From Metabacillus sediminilitoris (lineage in GTDB: Bacteria; Bacillota; Bacilli; Bacillales; Bacillaceae): a stretch of DNA of 64,000 bases. Where the stretch lies: positions 939,501 to 1,003,500 of the forward strand of contig NZ_CP046266.1 in NCBI RefSeq assembly GCF_009720625.1, written 5' to 3'. Shown here in pieces: positions 1 through 10,589 of the stretch. Numbering within the stretch: position 1 is the first letter of the stretch; the number at the start of each line of letters is the position of its first letter. Both the position numbers and the translations under genes were made by a program. The notes under the pieces were generated by a model, which was not told the DNA's origin, ran no database searches, and saw only the letters and a program-made list of their open reading frames with translations.

Positions 1-455
1 AAATCAATGAAAACGTAAAAATATACAAAGTACATGAACACCAACATATACCAGAAGTTGAACAAGCGCTGCATGTTTTAAACAATGCGGTAACATGTAT
101 TTCATTTCATACACACTTAATGCCAATGACACGTGGAATCATGGCTACTATATATGCAAGTTTAACAGATTCATATTCTACCGAAGCTTTACTAGATGTA
201 TATAAAAGCTTCTATGAACATTCACCTTTTGTGCGAATTCGCAATAAGAATGAATTTCCATCTACAAAGGAAGTATACGGATCAAACTTCTGTGATATTG
301 GCTTAAAAGTAGATGAGCGAACAAATAGAGTGACAATTGTATCGGTCATAGACAATTTAATGAAAGGTGCTGCAGGGCAAGCGGTACAAAATTTTAATAT
401 TATGAACGGATTCGAAGAAACAACAGGATTGTATTTTGCACCTATTTATCCATAA
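1..455 (+). CDS. argC: N-acetyl-gamma-glutamyl-phosphate reductase, C-terminal part
   Basis: Partial gene cut by the left edge; the reading frame is open from base 3 to the TAA at 453-455, about 150 residues. It reduces N-acetyl-glutamyl phosphate to the semialdehyde with NADPH, the third step of arginine synthesis. The visible part contains the conserved stretch [13 protein letters not shown], typical of the ArgC C-terminal domain, and the ending with [10 protein letters not shown], which lines the NADP/active site in this family. It lies 28 bases before argJ, so both should share a transcript. The ATG at 120 is an internal methionine, not the start. Confidence 0.95.
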   Translation, partial: INENVKIYKVHEHQHIPEVEQALHVLNNAVTCISFHTHLMPMTRGIMATIYASLTDSYSTEALLDVYKSFYEHSPFVRIRNKNEFPSTKEVYGSNFCDIGLKVDERTNRVTIVSVIDNLMKGAAGQAVQNFNIMNGFEETTGLYFAPIYP

Positions 456-483
456 AAACTACTTAACTTAGGAGGAAAAAACT

Positions 484-1716
484 GTGTTACAAACAATAGA
501 AATCTCAAAGATTACAAAAATTGATGATGGGTCGATTATTACACCAAAGGGATTTTCTGCAGATGGGGTACATGCGGGTTTACGATATTCTAAAAATGAT
601 TTAGGAATTATTTATAGTGAAGTCCCAGCAAATTGTGCGGCTGTTTATACACAAAGTCACTTTCAAGCAGCACCATTAAAAGTAACACAGGAAAGTATTG
701 CAAAAGAAGGAATTCTACAAGCAATCGTAGTTAATAGTGCAAATGCAAATTCATGTACTGGTGAACAAGGACTGCAAGATGCATACGAGATGAGAGAAAA
801 AACGGCAAATCAATTTAATCTTGACAATCATTATGTAGCAGTTGCTTCAACAGGAGTCATTGGTGAATTTTTAGACATGAGTAAAATTAATAAAGGAATT
901 ACAGAGTTAAAACCTCAAGCAACGAAAGACGCAGCAGTAAACTTTCAACAAGCCATTTTAACAACTGATTTAGTTATGAAAACATCATGCTATGAAGTTG
1001 AGATTGATGGAAAGATCGTAACGATTGGCGGAGCGGCAAAAGGATCTGGAATGATTCATCCAAATATGGCGACAATGCTGGGATTTGTTACGACAGACGC
1101 AAATATTGATTCAGGCTCGCTTCAAGAAGTATTAAAGGAAATCACAGATAAGTCATTTAATCAGATCACGGTAGATGGGGACACATCAACGAATGATATG
1201 GTTCTTGTTATGGCAAATGGTCAAGCAGGTAACGAGCCATTAACTAATAAACATCCACAATGGAATGAGTTTAAAGCAGCTTTCCAAATGGTCAGTGAAG
1301 AGCTTGCGAAACAAATCGCTAAAGATGGTGAAGGAGCAACAAAGCTTATAGAAGTTGAAGTAACAGGTGCAAAAACAAAACAAGAAGCAAATGCTGTTGC
1401 AAAGCAAATCGTTGGTTCAAGCTTGGTGAAAACAGCCGTTTATGGTGCTGATGCAAACTGGGGAAGAATCATTGGGGCAATCGGATATAGTGATGCTTCG
1501 GTAAATTTAGAAAAGATTGATATCTATCTTGAGGATATTTGCCTATTCACAGATAATCGTCCACAAGCTTTTTCAGAGGAAACAGCAAAAGCATATTTAG
1601 AAAACGATCAAATAAAGATATCAGTTAACTTAGGTGTTGGAGAGGCAGCTGGTAAGGCATGGGGCTGCGATTTAACTTATGATTATGTGAAAATTAACGC
1701 GAGTTATCGAACATAA
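484..1716 (+). CDS. argJ: bifunctional glutamate N-acetyltransferase / ornithine acetyltransferase
   Basis: ArgJ moves the acetyl group from N-acetylornithine to glutamate (and in bifunctional forms uses acetyl-CoA), closing the cyclic arginine pathway. The 410-residue length fits the family. The autocleavage motif is present: KGSGMIHPNMA is followed by TMLGF, and Thr197 would become the nucleophile of the beta chain after self-processing. The start is GTG at 484 behind a clear TAGGAGG site. It follows argC by 28 bases and precedes argB by 14, so it is operonic. Regulation is expected from an ArgR (AhrC) site upstream of argC, outside the window. Confidence 0.97.
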   Translation: MLQTIEISKITKIDDGSIITPKGFSADGVHAGLRYSKNDLGIIYSEVPANCAAVYTQSHFQAAPLKVTQESIAKEGILQAIVVNSANANSCTGEQGLQDAYEMREKTANQFNLDNHYVAVASTGVIGEFLDMSKINKGITELKPQATKDAAVNFQQAILTTDLVMKTSCYEVEIDGKIVTIGGAAKGSGMIHPNMATMLGFVTTDANIDSGSLQEVLKEITDKSFNQITVDGDTSTNDMVLVMANGQAGNEPLTNKHPQWNEFKAAFQMVSEELAKQIAKDGEGATKLIEVEVTGAKTKQEANAVAKQIVGSSLVKTAVYGADANWGRIIGAIGYSDASVNLEKIDIYLEDICLFTDNRPQAFSEETAKAYLENDQIKISVNLGVGEAAGKAWGCDLTYDYVKINASYRT

Positions 1717-1730
1717 GGAGAGAGATCGAA

Positions 1731-2513
1731 ATGTCAAAAACAGTTGTCCTAAAATGTGGCGGAAGCACAGTTCATCAATTGTCAGAATCATTTTTTCAAA
1801 GTTTAAAAGATTTGATTGATGGTAACTGGAAGGTCGTGATTGTTCACGGCGGCGGCCCTGATATCACAAATATGTTAAATGCATTAAAGATTGAAACAGA
1901 GTTCGTCAACGGTCAGCGTAAAACATCAGAGAAAGTTTTAGAAATTGCTGAAATGGTACTAGCTGGAAAGATTAATAAGCATCTAACAAATCTTTTACAG
2001 CAAAAAGGACTCAAATCAATTGGATTATCTGGTAGTGACGGAGAACTATTACAAGCTGCTTTTTTAGATAAAGAAAAATTAGGATTAGTTGGTAAAGTAA
2101 CAAAAGTTAATGAAAAAGTGGTTTCATTGCTAATGGAAAATGGGTATATACCTGTGATTGCACCATTGGCTCGTACTGAGACTCATGAAACATTAAATGT
2201 GAATGCAGATTTAGCGGCTGCGGCAATTGCGCATGCAATAGGGGCTGAAAAGTTCCTTTTTGTAACAGATGTTCCAGGAATTCTTGATGAAAAGAAACAA
2301 TTAATCGAAAACATAACGCCAACTGAAATTGAAGCACTTATTGAGAGTGAAGTTATTACAGGTGGGATGATTCCAAAAGTACAATCTGCCATTGCAACAC
2401 TTTCTGACATATGTCAGGAAGTCATGATTGTAAGCGGGCAAAGCGCATTTGTAGAAAATGATCGTTTTAAAGGGACTAAAATTGTTGAAAAAATGGAGGT
2501 CATCTCATCGTGA
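1731..2513 (+). CDS. argB: acetylglutamate kinase
   Basis: Phosphorylates N-acetylglutamate with ATP, the second arginine step. It is an amino-acid kinase family protein of 260 residues. The N-terminal CGGS loop (residues 9-12) and HGGGPDI (39-45) are the phosphate-binding glycines, and the late [10 protein letters not shown] block is the family signature for ATP and substrate binding. There is no N-terminal helix extension of the arginine-feedback-inhibited hexameric type, so simple feedback inhibition by that mechanism is not expected (inference). The stop overlaps the argD start by 4 bases (GTGA), indicating translational coupling. Confidence 0.97.
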   Translation: MSKTVVLKCGGSTVHQLSESFFQSLKDLIDGNWKVVIVHGGGPDITNMLNALKIETEFVNGQRKTSEKVLEIAEMVLAGKINKHLTNLLQQKGLKSIGLSGSDGELLQAAFLDKEKLGLVGKVTKVNEKVVSLLMENGYIPVIAPLARTETHETLNVNADLAAAAIAHAIGAEKFLFVTDVPGILDEKKQLIENITPTEIEALIESEVITGGMIPKVQSAIATLSDICQEVMIVSGQSAFVENDRFKGTKIVEKMEVISS

Positions 2514-3670
2514 GTTATTTATTTCCTACTTATGCAAGATGGAATATTACCGTTAAGGAAGCTAAGGGCTCGTGGGTAACCGATATACATGATAAGAAGT
2601 ATTTGGATTTTGTCTCAGGGATTGCGGTTTGTAACTTAGGTCATGCAAATGACGATGTGATGGCTGCCGTTCAAGAGCAATTATCAAAGTACTGGCATAT
2701 GTCAAATCTTTTTCATCAGCCAATCCAGGAAGAAGTCGCAAAGCTTCTAATTGAACATAGTGATGGAGATGCCGTTTTCTTTTGTAATAGTGGTGCAGAA
2801 GCAAACGAAGCAGCGATTAAACTTGCCAGAAAGCATACAGGGAAGACAAATATTGTGACATTTCTTCAATCCTTTCATGGAAGAACTTTTGCAACAATGT
2901 CTGCAACCGGGCAGGAGAAAATTCAGCAAGGCTTTGGTCCGCTGCTTGAAACATTCACTTATTTACCTTATAACGATACAGAAGCATTAGATCATCTTGG
3001 AACAGACGTTGCAGCCATTATGCTTGAAGTTGTCCAAGGTGAGGGCGGAGTTATACCAGCTCAACAAGAATTTATTCAAAAAGTAACTGAAACATGTAAA
3101 CGAATTGGTGCATTATTAATTATTGATGAAGTTCAAACAGGTATTGGGCGAACGGGAAAACCATTTGCATATCAACATTATGGGATTTCACCAGATATTA
3201 TTACATCGGCAAAAGGGTTAGGAAATGGAATTCCAGTTGGTGCGATGATTGGTAAATCGTCATTGATTTCAACCTTTCAAGCAGGCAGCCATGGCTCAAC
3301 TTTCGGTGGTAATCCTATTGCCATGGCAGCAGCGAAAGCAACAATGACAAAAATCCTAAATAATGAGTTTTTAAATGAAGTTGAAGAAAAAAGTAATTAC
3401 CTAATTGAAAAATTATATAATATAATTGGTAATCATCCGAAAATTAAAAATATTCGTGGAAAAGGTTTGCTAATTGGTATAGAATGTAATGAACAAGTAA
3501 GTGAAATGATCGATCAATTAAGAGAAAATAACCTACTTGTTTTATCAGCAGGACCCAATGTCATTCGGCTACTTCCACCTTTAACTGTTTCAACGAAAGA
3601 GATAGATGAAGCAGTTGAGATCATGAACCAAACATTTGCTGAAAATAAGCAATCTATTATTGCTCATTAA
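2510..3670 (+). CDS. argD: acetylornithine aminotransferase
   Basis: PLP-dependent class III aminotransferase converting N-acetylglutamate semialdehyde to N-acetylornithine. It has 386 residues, the normal length. [19 protein letters not shown] binds the cofactor phosphate, [12 protein letters not shown] holds the PLP-pyridine aspartate, and Lys235 in TSAKGLGNG is the Schiff-base lysine. It starts with GTG overlapping the argB stop. In B. subtilis carA follows directly; here a 210 bp repeat and a new promoter lie in between, so transcription may be split after this gene. Confidence 0.96.
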   Translation: MSYLFPTYARWNITVKEAKGSWVTDIHDKKYLDFVSGIAVCNLGHANDDVMAAVQEQLSKYWHMSNLFHQPIQEEVAKLLIEHSDGDAVFFCNSGAEANEAAIKLARKHTGKTNIVTFLQSFHGRTFATMSATGQEKIQQGFGPLLETFTYLPYNDTEALDHLGTDVAAIMLEVVQGEGGVIPAQQEFIQKVTETCKRIGALLIIDEVQTGIGRTGKPFAYQHYGISPDIITSAKGLGNGIPVGAMIGKSSLISTFQAGSHGSTFGGNPIAMAAAKATMTKILNNEFLNEVEEKSNYLIEKLYNIIGNHPKIKNIRGKGLLIGIECNEQVSEMIDQLRENNLLVLSAGPNVIRLLPPLTVSTKEIDEAVEIMNQTFAENKQSIIAH

Positions 3671-3673
3671 ATA

Positions 3674-3883
3674 AGGCTCTTTTCTAAGAGATTGTTGCTT
3701 TTAATACGAGAACTATTTAAAAGTTGATTGGAGCGGATTGCGAGACTCCTGCGGGAGCAGCAGGACAGGTGAGTCTCATACAGGCGTTTACGCCGAGGAG
3801 GCTCACTGCCCGCCCCGTGGTCATCGTGCATCCGCTCGCTGCAATCAACCACACCGCACGACTAACAAGTTTCCAAAAACAGC
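3674..3883 (+). repeat. dispersed palindromic repeat family A, copy 1 (between argD and carA)
   Basis: About 210 bp. Outer ends are imperfect inverted repeats (GGCTCTTTTC... and ...AAAACAGC), and a second inner pair is GTTGATTGGAGC / GCTGCAATCAAC. The core is GC-rich (ACTCCTGCGGGAGCAGCAGG, CGTTTACGCCGAGGAGGCTC) in a GC-poor chromosome. Similar copies occur at 9116, 35421, 40660 and 49673, all in the same orientation. No protein of a mobile element is present; short open frames through it are by-products of its GC-rich core. Confidence 0.9.
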
Positions 3884-3904
3884 ATAAAATAAAGACCTAT
3901 TTTT

Positions 3905-3950
3905 TTTACAGTACTTTGAATAAAAATACCAAATGATTAATATTTATCCA
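3905..3950 (+). promoter_or_regulatory. carA promoter with ArgR (AhrC) operator
   Basis: TTGAAT (3916-3921) and TAATAT (3938-3943) are spaced by 16 bases and form a SigA-like promoter. Overlapping it is TGAATAAAAATACCAAA (3917-3933), a close match to the Bacillus ARG box (TGAATAAAAATNCA type), followed by a weaker inverted half-match at 3933-3949. Occlusion of the promoter by ArgR-arginine would repress carA-carB-argF. The site sits just after the repeat that separates carA from argD. Confidence 0.7.
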
Positions 3951-4022
3951 ATGATGAACAATGACTGGCAGGAAGTGTAGATCCCTAACAGTTATCACTT
4001 AAGACAAACGAGGTGTGAACAG

Positions 4023-5093
4023 ATGAAAGGATATCTCCATTTAGAGGATGGTTCAGTGTATACCGGTGAACTTGAGCATGGATCACCTCAAGATATTAAC
4101 GGAGAAATTGTATTTTTTACAGGAATGACTGGATATCAGGAAGTGTTAACAGATCCATCATATAAGAATCAAATTGTTGTGTTTACTTACCCGCTAATCG
4201 GGAATTACGGTATCAATATTAGTGATGATGAAAGTAAACAACCACAAGTTAAAGCTGTTGTAGTGTATGAATGTACATCACAATATTCTCATTATGAAGC
4301 ACAATACAGCTTTAAAGAATATTTGCAAAAGTGGAATATACCAATCATTCACCATATTGATACACGTTCTGTTGTGAAAAAAATTCGTAGCCAAGGTTCA
4401 ATGGCTGCAACTATTTCTCAAACCTTTCAAAAGGAAGAACAACCAAGTGCGATATTTGAAGATGGAGTGTTTGAAGTTACTTCAACATCCATGCAAACGT
4501 ATGGAGACGGGGATAAGCACATTGCACTTATCGATTTCGGTTATAAAAAATCAATTCTTACATCCCTAGTTAAGCGAGGCTGCAAAGTTACGACCGTCCC
4601 ATTGAAAATGATGAACAAAGTTTCCGAACTCAAACCTGATGGTGTTTTACTATCAAATGGTCCGGGGGATCCAGAGAAGCTTGAAAGCTATTTTTCACAA
4701 ATAAAGGAAATCGTTTCATCCTATCCAACCCTGGGAATTTGTTTGGGGCATCAGCTAATTGCCTTATCATTTGGAGCAAAAACGAAGAAGCTTTTATTCG
4801 GACATAGAGGGGCTAATCAGCCTGTTTATGATCTAAAACAGAAGAAAGTATTTATGACATCACAAAATCACAGCTATGTAGTTATTGATGAAAGCTTAAA
4901 GAAAACGGATTTAAACACACGATTTTATCATATAAATGATGATTCAATTGAAGGATTATCACATGCAACATTACCAATTTTAACAGCACAATTTCACCCA
5001 GAGGCGCATCCAGGACCTTCTGATAGTGAATGGATATTTGATGAATTTTTAGATCTTGTCGCCGCAGCAAAAGGAGAAATACTTTATGCCTAA
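4023..5093 (+). CDS. carA: carbamoyl-phosphate synthase, small (glutaminase) subunit, arginine-specific
   Basis: Class I glutamine amidotransferase subunit that releases ammonia from glutamine for CarB. It has 356 residues: an N-terminal CPSase small-chain domain, then the amidotransferase domain with nucleophile Cys240 in GICLGHQ and the His-Glu pair in FHPEAHPG. The short length and the link to carB-argF point to the arginine-specific enzyme, not the pyrimidine one (inference from context). RBS GAGGTG lies upstream; the stop overlaps the carB start by 8 bases. Confidence 0.95.
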   Translation: MKGYLHLEDGSVYTGELEHGSPQDINGEIVFFTGMTGYQEVLTDPSYKNQIVVFTYPLIGNYGINISDDESKQPQVKAVVVYECTSQYSHYEAQYSFKEYLQKWNIPIIHHIDTRSVVKKIRSQGSMAATISQTFQKEEQPSAIFEDGVFEVTSTSMQTYGDGDKHIALIDFGYKKSILTSLVKRGCKVTTVPLKMMNKVSELKPDGVLLSNGPGDPEKLESYFSQIKEIVSSYPTLGICLGHQLIALSFGAKTKKLLFGHRGANQPVYDLKQKKVFMTSQNHSYVVIDESLKKTDLNTRFYHINDDSIEGLSHATLPILTAQFHPEAHPGPSDSEWIFDEFLDLVAAAKGEILYA

Positions 5094-8000
5094 AAATCAT
5101 TCAATCAAAAAAATCTTAGTAATTGGATCTGGACCGATAATCATCGGTCAAGCTGCAGAATTTGATTATGCGGGTACACAAGGCTGTTTAGCTTTGAAAG
5201 AAGAGGGCTATAAGGTTGTTTTAGTGAATAACAACCCTGCTACTATTATGACAGACGAAGAATTTTCGGATGTCCTTTACTTTGAACCGTTAACAGTTGA
5301 AAGTGTAACGAAAATCATTGAAAAAGAAAAACCTGATGGTTTACTTGCTTCATTAGGCGGCCAAACAGGTCTAAATCTAGCGATGGAACTCCACCATGCA
5401 GGTGTATTAGAAAAATATGGTGTACAACTGCTCGGTACATCGATTGCATCCATCCAAAAAGGTGAGGACCGTAACGAGTTTCGCCAATTAATGTACGATT
5501 TAAATGAACCAATCCCTGAAAGCTCCATTGTAACAACTTTAGAAGAAGCTGTTGAGTTTTCAAAAAAGATCGGTTTTCCTATTATCATCCGTCCAGCATA
5601 CACACTTGGTGGAAAAGGCGGAGGAATTGCAGAAAATGCTGTAGAGTTTCAAAAGCTTGTGAAAAGTGGCTTACAGGCAAGCCCTATCACACAATGCTTA
5701 ATTGAAAAAAGCATCGCTGGCTTCAAGGAAGTTGAATATGAGATGATTCGTGATCATAAGGGTACTTGTATTTCTGTATGTAATATGGAAAACATTGATC
5801 CAGTTGGTGTTCACACAGGTGATTCAATCGTTGTCGCTCCATCTCAAACCTTGACAGATCAAGATTATCATATGCTTCGAACAGCTGCTGTAAAAATCGT
5901 TTCAGCTCTTGGTGTGGTCGGTGGATGTAACATTCAATTAGCTTTAGATCCAAAAAGCAAGCAATATTATGTCATTGAAGTAAATCCACGGGTCAGCAGA
6001 TCATCTGCTCTAGCATCAAAGGCTACAGGGTATCCAATTGCAAAAATTGCAGCAAAGCTTGCAGTTGGGTATACATTAGATGAATTAAAAAATCCTTTAA
6101 CAATGAGTACGTATGCTAGTTTTGAGCCAGCACTAGATTATGTTGTCGTAAAGTTTCCTAGATGGCCGTTCGATAAATTTAATAAAGCAGATCGCAAGCT
6201 CGGTACCAAGATGAAAGCTACCGGTGAGGTTATGGCGATCGAACGAAATCTAGAGGCAGCTCTTCAAAAAGCTTGTGATTCATTAGAATTAGATAATATC
6301 GGAACACATTTACCAGAGCTCGAGGAAATACCGTCAGATGCTGTAATCGAATTAATGAAAACAACAGATGACCGCCGCTTCTTTGCAGTTATGGAGCTGA
6401 TTAGACGAGGAATGGCAATTGAAGAAATCCATCGATTGACAGAAATGGATCTTTACTTCTTATCATGCTTTAAACAAATTGTCGACCTTGAGCAACAAGT
6501 GAAAAAACAATCCATTTCCACATTAAATGGTGAATTGCTTGCAAAAGTGAAGGAAAAAGGATTCTCAGACAGAACGATCGCTGCATTAATCGATGCACCT
6601 GAAGCTGATATTAGAAAGCTTCGTCTTGAAAATGGAATTACAGCTTCCTATAAATATGTTGATACATGTGCAGCAGAATTTGAAGCAAGGACTAATTATT
6701 TTTATTCAACTTATTTCGGTGAAAACGAACAACCAACATTATCTGATAAGAAAAAAATCTTAATCATTGGTTCAGGTCCGATTCGAATCGGTCAAGGGAT
6801 TGAATTTGATTATAGTGCTGTTCACGGAATAAAGGCACTAAAGCAATTAGGATACGAAGCGATCATGATTAACAATAATCCTGAAACAGTAAGTACAGAT
6901 TTTGAAACAGCTGATCGACTTTATTTTGAACCTATCACACTCGAACATGTCCTTAATATCGTTGACTCAGAAAAAATTAATTCAGTTATCGTTCAATACG
7001 GTGGTCAAACAGCCATTAATCTTGCGGAGCAATTAGAAGCTGCAGGTGTACCATTATTAGGAACAAATACTGAGACTCTAGATGCATTAGAGGATCGCGA
7101 CAAATTTTATCAATTACTTGACGAACTTTCGATTCCACATGCTGCCGGCTTAACTGCAAACAATGCAGAAGAAGCAAGAAAAGGTGCCAACGAAATCGGC
7201 TATCCGATCCTGTTAAGACCATCTTATGTTATCGGCGGTAAAGGGATGGTTGTTGTTCATAATGAAGAAACGTTAACAGCATTACTTTCTGAAAATACGA
7301 CGATGATTTACCCAATATTAATTGATCAGTTCGTACAAGGTCTTGAAGGTGAGATTGATCTGATCGCAGACGGGAAAAATGCATTTATACCAATTTATAT
7401 TGAACATGTTGAACCAGCCGGTGTTCATTCTGGAGATAGTTTAGCGATACTTCCAGCACAAAGCATATCCGAAAAACATAAACTTGTGATCGAAGAATAT
7501 GCCAATGCTCTCGTGAAAAAACTGAATTATCGTGGAATCATGAACATTCAATTTTTAATAAATGGAGATAAAATCATTGTTCTTGAAGTAAATCCACGCG
7601 CAAGTAGAACAGCCCCAATTATTAGTAAAGTAACAGGAATACCAGTTATTAAACATGCAACCTACTTACTATGTGGAAAAACGTTAAGTGAGCTTTCAAT
7701 TCAACAAGCTGAAATAAAGGATTGGGTAGCTGTAAAATATCCAATATTCTCTAGCCATGCTCATCCAGATGTCGATATTACATTAGGACCGGAAATGAAA
7801 GCAACTGGTGAAGGTATGTGTATAGGACATAATCTTCAAAGTGTATACAAAAAGATTTTTCAAAAAGATTTACAAAATGTATCAAGTGTTTATTTTGATC
7901 ATGAAAATACAAAGGCAATTGAAGCAGCTAAGCAAGTAGGACTTCAAGTAAGTATAAGTGATTTTTCTTCTTGGGTTGAAGGAGATAAAGTAATTTTTGT

Positions 8001-8169
8001 ATCACTTCTTGAAGAGGCAAAACTTGATCGCCAAACAGCAATAGAAAAAGGTATGGTTTTATTTACAAACCTTAATACTTTTTATGCATGTTTAGAATCG
8101 ATCAATGCTTCAGACGAAGATGTAATAGCAATTCAAAAGTTAATTAATAAGGAAGTGATCACACCATGA
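5086..8169 (+). CDS. carB: carbamoyl-phosphate synthase, large subunit, arginine-specific
   Basis: Makes carbamoyl phosphate from bicarbonate, ammonia and two ATP. It has 1027 residues and the duplicated CarB layout: each half begins with an ILVIGSGPI / ILIIGSGPI motif and carries an ATP-grasp domain ([12 protein letters not shown] in the first, [11 protein letters not shown] in the second). The C-terminal allosteric domain is short, as in arginine-specific CarB. The start MPKNHSIKK follows AAAGGAG and overlaps the carA end; a frame extension to 5056 lies inside carA and is not used. It overlaps argF by 4 bases. Confidence 0.96.
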   Translation: MPKNHSIKKILVIGSGPIIIGQAAEFDYAGTQGCLALKEEGYKVVLVNNNPATIMTDEEFSDVLYFEPLTVESVTKIIEKEKPDGLLASLGGQTGLNLAMELHHAGVLEKYGVQLLGTSIASIQKGEDRNEFRQLMYDLNEPIPESSIVTTLEEAVEFSKKIGFPIIIRPAYTLGGKGGGIAENAVEFQKLVKSGLQASPITQCLIEKSIAGFKEVEYEMIRDHKGTCISVCNMENIDPVGVHTGDSIVVAPSQTLTDQDYHMLRTAAVKIVSALGVVGGCNIQLALDPKSKQYYVIEVNPRVSRSSALASKATGYPIAKIAAKLAVGYTLDELKNPLTMSTYASFEPALDYVVVKFPRWPFDKFNKADRKLGTKMKATGEVMAIERNLEAALQKACDSLELDNIGTHLPELEEIPSDAVIELMKTTDDRRFFAVMELIRRGMAIEEIHRLTEMDLYFLSCFKQIVDLEQQVKKQSISTLNGELLAKVKEKGFSDRTIAALIDAPEADIRKLRLENGITASYKYVDTCAAEFEARTNYFYSTYFGENEQPTLSDKKKILIIGSGPIRIGQGIEFDYSAVHGIKALKQLGYEAIMINNNPETVSTDFETADRLYFEPITLEHVLNIVDSEKINSVIVQYGGQTAINLAEQLEAAGVPLLGTNTETLDALEDRDKFYQLLDELSIPHAAGLTANNAEEARKGANEIGYPILLRPSYVIGGKGMVVVHNEETLTALLSENTTMIYPILIDQFVQGLEGEIDLIADGKNAFIPIYIEHVEPAGVHSGDSLAILPAQSISEKHKLVIEEYANALVKKLNYRGIMNIQFLINGDKIIVLEVNPRASRTAPIISKVTGIPVIKHATYLLCGKTLSELSIQQAEIKDWVAVKYPIFSSHAHPDVDITLGPEMKATGEGMCIGHNLQSVYKKIFQKDLQNVSSVYFDHENTKAIEAAKQVGLQVSISDFSSWVEGDKVIFVSLLEEAKLDRQTAIEKGMVLFTNLNTFYACLESINASDEDVIAIQKLINKEVITP

Positions 8170-9110
8170 ATAACGTGGGACTAAAAGTGAAGAAAACGAC
8201 AACAAAAAGAGATTTTTTAACATTACTTGATTACAGCAAAGAAGAAATCCTTAACTTAATTGAGGAAGCATTTAAGCTTGAAGAAAATCCAATTCAAAAT
8301 GTGTTGCAAGGTAAAACATTAGCAATGATTTTTGAAAAATCATCAACAAGAACTCGTGTATCCTTTGAAGCAGGTATGCTCCAATTAGGAGGCCATGCAC
8401 TAAATTTAAATACTCAAGAATTACAATTAGGACGTGGAGAACCAGTTTCTGATACAGCAAAGTCTATGTCTAGATATGTTGATGCTATTATGATTCGTAC
8501 TTTTGGCCATGATAAAATAGAAGAATTAGCGAATAATGCAAGCATACCAGTTATAAACGGACTAACAGATATGTTTCATCCATGCCAAGCATTAGCTGAT
8601 CTAAAAACAATTTACAGTTTAAAAGGAAAGTTTGTTGGGGTAAAAACAACTTATTTAGGTGATGGGAACAATGTAGCACATTCCCTTATGATCGGAGCTG
8701 CAAAAGTCGGTATGGACTTTACGATTGCTACTCCAAAAGGATATGAACCAAATCAAACAGTTGTTGAGAAAGCACAAGAGATTGCAAAGGAAACTGGAGC
8801 AACGATTATCGTTACGAATGATCCGATTGCAGCCGTGACAGATGCTGATATTGTTTATACTGATGTATGGGCGAGTATGGGTCAAGAAAGTGAACAACAG
8901 GAACGTTTAGTTGCTTTTAAAGAATTCCAAGTAAATGATGAGTTAGTTAAATATGCAAAAGACGATTACAGTTTCCTTCATTGTTTACCAGCACATCGCG
9001 AAGAGGAAGTTACTGCATCCATTATCGATGGCGAACATTCTGCCGTATTCGATCAAGCTGAAAATCGCTTGCATGTTCAAAAGGCGATTTTGAAGGAATT
9101 ACTTTTATAA
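8166..9110 (+). CDS. argF: ornithine carbamoyltransferase
   Basis: Joins carbamoyl phosphate with ornithine to give citrulline. It has 314 residues. The carbamoyl-phosphate loop STRTR is at residues 60-64, the [10 protein letters not shown] motif sits in the middle, and HCLPAHR near the C-terminus is the ornithine-loop signature. The ATG overlaps the carB TGA, so it is translated with carAB. It is the last gene of the arginine cluster; repeat A2 and a terminator follow. Confidence 0.96.
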   Translation: MNNVGLKVKKTTTKRDFLTLLDYSKEEILNLIEEAFKLEENPIQNVLQGKTLAMIFEKSSTRTRVSFEAGMLQLGGHALNLNTQELQLGRGEPVSDTAKSMSRYVDAIMIRTFGHDKIEELANNASIPVINGLTDMFHPCQALADLKTIYSLKGKFVGVKTTYLGDGNNVAHSLMIGAAKVGMDFTIATPKGYEPNQTVVEKAQEIAKETGATIIVTNDPIAAVTDADIVYTDVWASMGQESEQQERLVAFKEFQVNDELVKYAKDDYSFLHCLPAHREEEVTASIIDGEHSAVFDQAENRLHVQKAILKELLL

Positions 9111-9115
9111 TTAAT

Positions 9116-9310
9116 GACTCTTGTCTAAGACATTGTTGTAAAATGAAAACTATTTAGGGTTGATTGGAGCAACGTGACATGTGAGACGCATACCAAGTGT
9201 TTGCGCCGAGGATGCTCACCGCCCGCCGCGCTAAAAAGCGAGCATCTTCTCGCTGCAATCAACCACAACACACTACTTAGTAAATAGCAACAAAGTTTGC
9301 GAAAACGGCC
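9116..9310 (+). repeat. repeat family A, copy 2 (after argF)
   Basis: Same inverted ends as copy 1 (GTTGATTGGAGC / GCTGCAATCAAC, with the outer end GAAAACGGCC), but the left part of the GC-rich core is deleted and several core positions have diverged. It begins 5 bases after the argF stop and lies before the operon terminator, so it should be in the 3' UTR of the carAB-argF message. Confidence 0.85.
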
Positions 9311-9328
9311 TAATTAATAAATAGTTAA

Positions 9329-9361
9329 GACCTGATACTTCATGTATCAGGTCATTTTATT
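9329..9361 (+). terminator. arginine operon terminator
   Basis: A perfect 10-bp stem GACCTGATAC / GTATCAGGTC with a 5-base loop is followed by ATTTTATT. It ends the carA-carB-argF transcript beyond repeat A2. Confidence 0.85.
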
Positions 9362-9561
9362 GTTGGTCTTAAAAAATGCATCATTACACGAAATTAAGCC
9401 GAAAAGTACAATTTAGGAAGAATCATTTATTGACAATTCTTTTAGTTCTTCCTAGGTAATGTTAACCATCAAATTCTGCTTGATAACTTTCCACTAAGTG
9501 TATTCATGAAAGAGGCTTGTATGGAAATACTACAGATAAACATTGAGAGGAGGGGAATTAA

Positions 9562-9741
9562 ATGGGCCAACAACATCGCTTTAGATCAGGTCAAAAGGCA
9601 CCTAATAACGGGATCTATGTAGAAGTAGGAGAAAATGGGGATGGTGTGAAAAATCCTGGTCAAATCAGACTGAAAGCTGGAGATCGCTTCCCTGAAACCG
9701 CAAACGATGAACGTCATTGGACATATAAACGAAAACCGTAA
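9562..9741 (+). CDS. yjzC: YjzC family small protein
   Basis: A 59-residue protein beginning MGQQHRFRSGQKAPNNGIYV and ending in WTYKRKP. The sequence matches the short YjzC family found after argF in B. subtilis; its function is unknown. It is hydrophilic with no signal peptide or membrane segment. A strong GAGAGGAGGGG site lies upstream. It is monocistronic, closed by the hairpin at 9794-9826. Confidence 0.9.
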   Translation: MGQQHRFRSGQKAPNNGIYVEVGENGDGVKNPGQIRLKAGDRFPETANDERHWTYKRKP

Positions 9742-9793
9742 TTAGAAAGCAGAAGCTTGCTACTCATTTTTGTAATGAAATCTGTTTATATTC

Positions 9794-9826
9794 AAAAAAC
9801 CCTACAAATTGATGTAGGGTTTTTTG
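9794..9826. terminator. bidirectional terminator between yjzC and yjzD
   Basis: AAAAAACCCTACA / TGTAGGGTTTTTT stem with a 6-base loop. It has T runs on both strands and serves the convergent genes yjzC and yjzD. Confidence 0.85.
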
Positions 9827-9863
9827 AATGTAAGTCGAAAAGACTTATTAATACATTTAATTT

Positions 9864-10064
9864 TTAATGATGATCATGATTAGGATTAGGTTCGTTTGGG
9901 ATCACAGCTGTTATAAATAATATGACAACGATTGCAATCACTGCTAAAATTGATGCAGACCCAAAGTCATAATGACCGCCAGTCATTGAATTAATAACAT
10001 ATGATGCCATATGTATTAATAAAAAACCCCAAAAAAATGTCCAAAAGAAACGCAAAGCATTCAC
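9864..10064 (-). CDS. yjzD: YjzD family (DUF2929) small membrane protein
   Basis: 66 residues with two hydrophobic segments (about residues 5-25 and 37-55) and a His/Asp-rich tail ending NHDHH. Length, topology and position between yjzC and yjaU match B. subtilis YjzD of the DUF2929 family, whose function is unknown. It is convergent with yjzC and shares its terminator. The start is supported by AATGAGGTGAATGC upstream. Confidence 0.85.
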   Translation of the reverse strand: MNALRFFWTFFWGFLLIHMASYVINSMTGGHYDFGSASILAVIAIVVILFITAVIPNEPNPNHDHH

Positions 10065-10351
10065 CTCATTTTCCAGACGAATTCTAATTATATATTAACA
10101 CATGTAATTTCAATAATAAAGTGAGACTTTAAAGCAGAGATGGTGCTTTTTCATCCACTGTTGGGTATGAATAAATAACTGGCTTGCAATGGCAGCCATT
10201 GTTCTTAAATCATTGTAGCAGAGATGCAGAATTTAAGTTCCTTTTTTCTGCTAGAATCTGAATGAATGAAAGGGATCATGCATAATTGTAATTAAAATAA
10301 AATCAATGTTTCCTAAAGGATAAGAAAGTTTAAGGTTTTGTACTTAGTTTC
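10065..10351. other. intergenic region between yjzD and repeat B1
   Basis: AT-rich. It holds the divergent promoters expected for yjzD and the gene to the right. I see no open frame with a ribosome site, no strong hairpin and no conserved motif. Confidence 0.5.
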
Positions 10352-10476
10352 GGTGTCTAGCTCCAGCGCCTAGCCCCTCGAGTCATAAGCTGTTCCATAA
10401 TTGAAGGCAAAAAGCGCCTTCTATTATGGCCTGTCTTATGCATGTCGGGGCTGATCGAGGCGCATGCGCTTTTCTT
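10352..10476 (-). repeat. dispersed palindromic repeat family B, copy 1
   Basis: The element reads TGTCTAGCTCCAGCGCC, TAGCCCCTCGAG, then a hairpin of the ATAATTGAAGGC / GCCTTCTATTAT type inside flanking CATAAG/CTTATG arms, then GTCGGGGCTGA and GCGCATGCGCTTTTCTT. It is the reverse complement of the copy at 49313. Related copies lie at 35175 and 40859, with fragments at 40147 and 57550. Confidence 0.85.
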
Positions 10477-10589
10477 ATCAAGTTGAACGTCTATATTTTG
10501 AACAACTGTGACAGTTCCCTATCCATTTTAATAGAGAATTCATACATTATATAGAAGATATAAGTCAACAAAAGAAAGGTGGTGGGCAA

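Noticed and set aside
3667..3936. Open frames of 61-70 codons on both strands in the argD-carA gap, and similar ones at 35392, 40650 and 49656
   Set aside because: They run through the GC-rich core of repeat family A and recur in every copy; no ribosome site or family similarity of their own.
5277..5953. Minus-strand open frames of 76-108 codons inside carB
   Set aside because: Antisense shadows of a well-conserved gene without ribosome sites.
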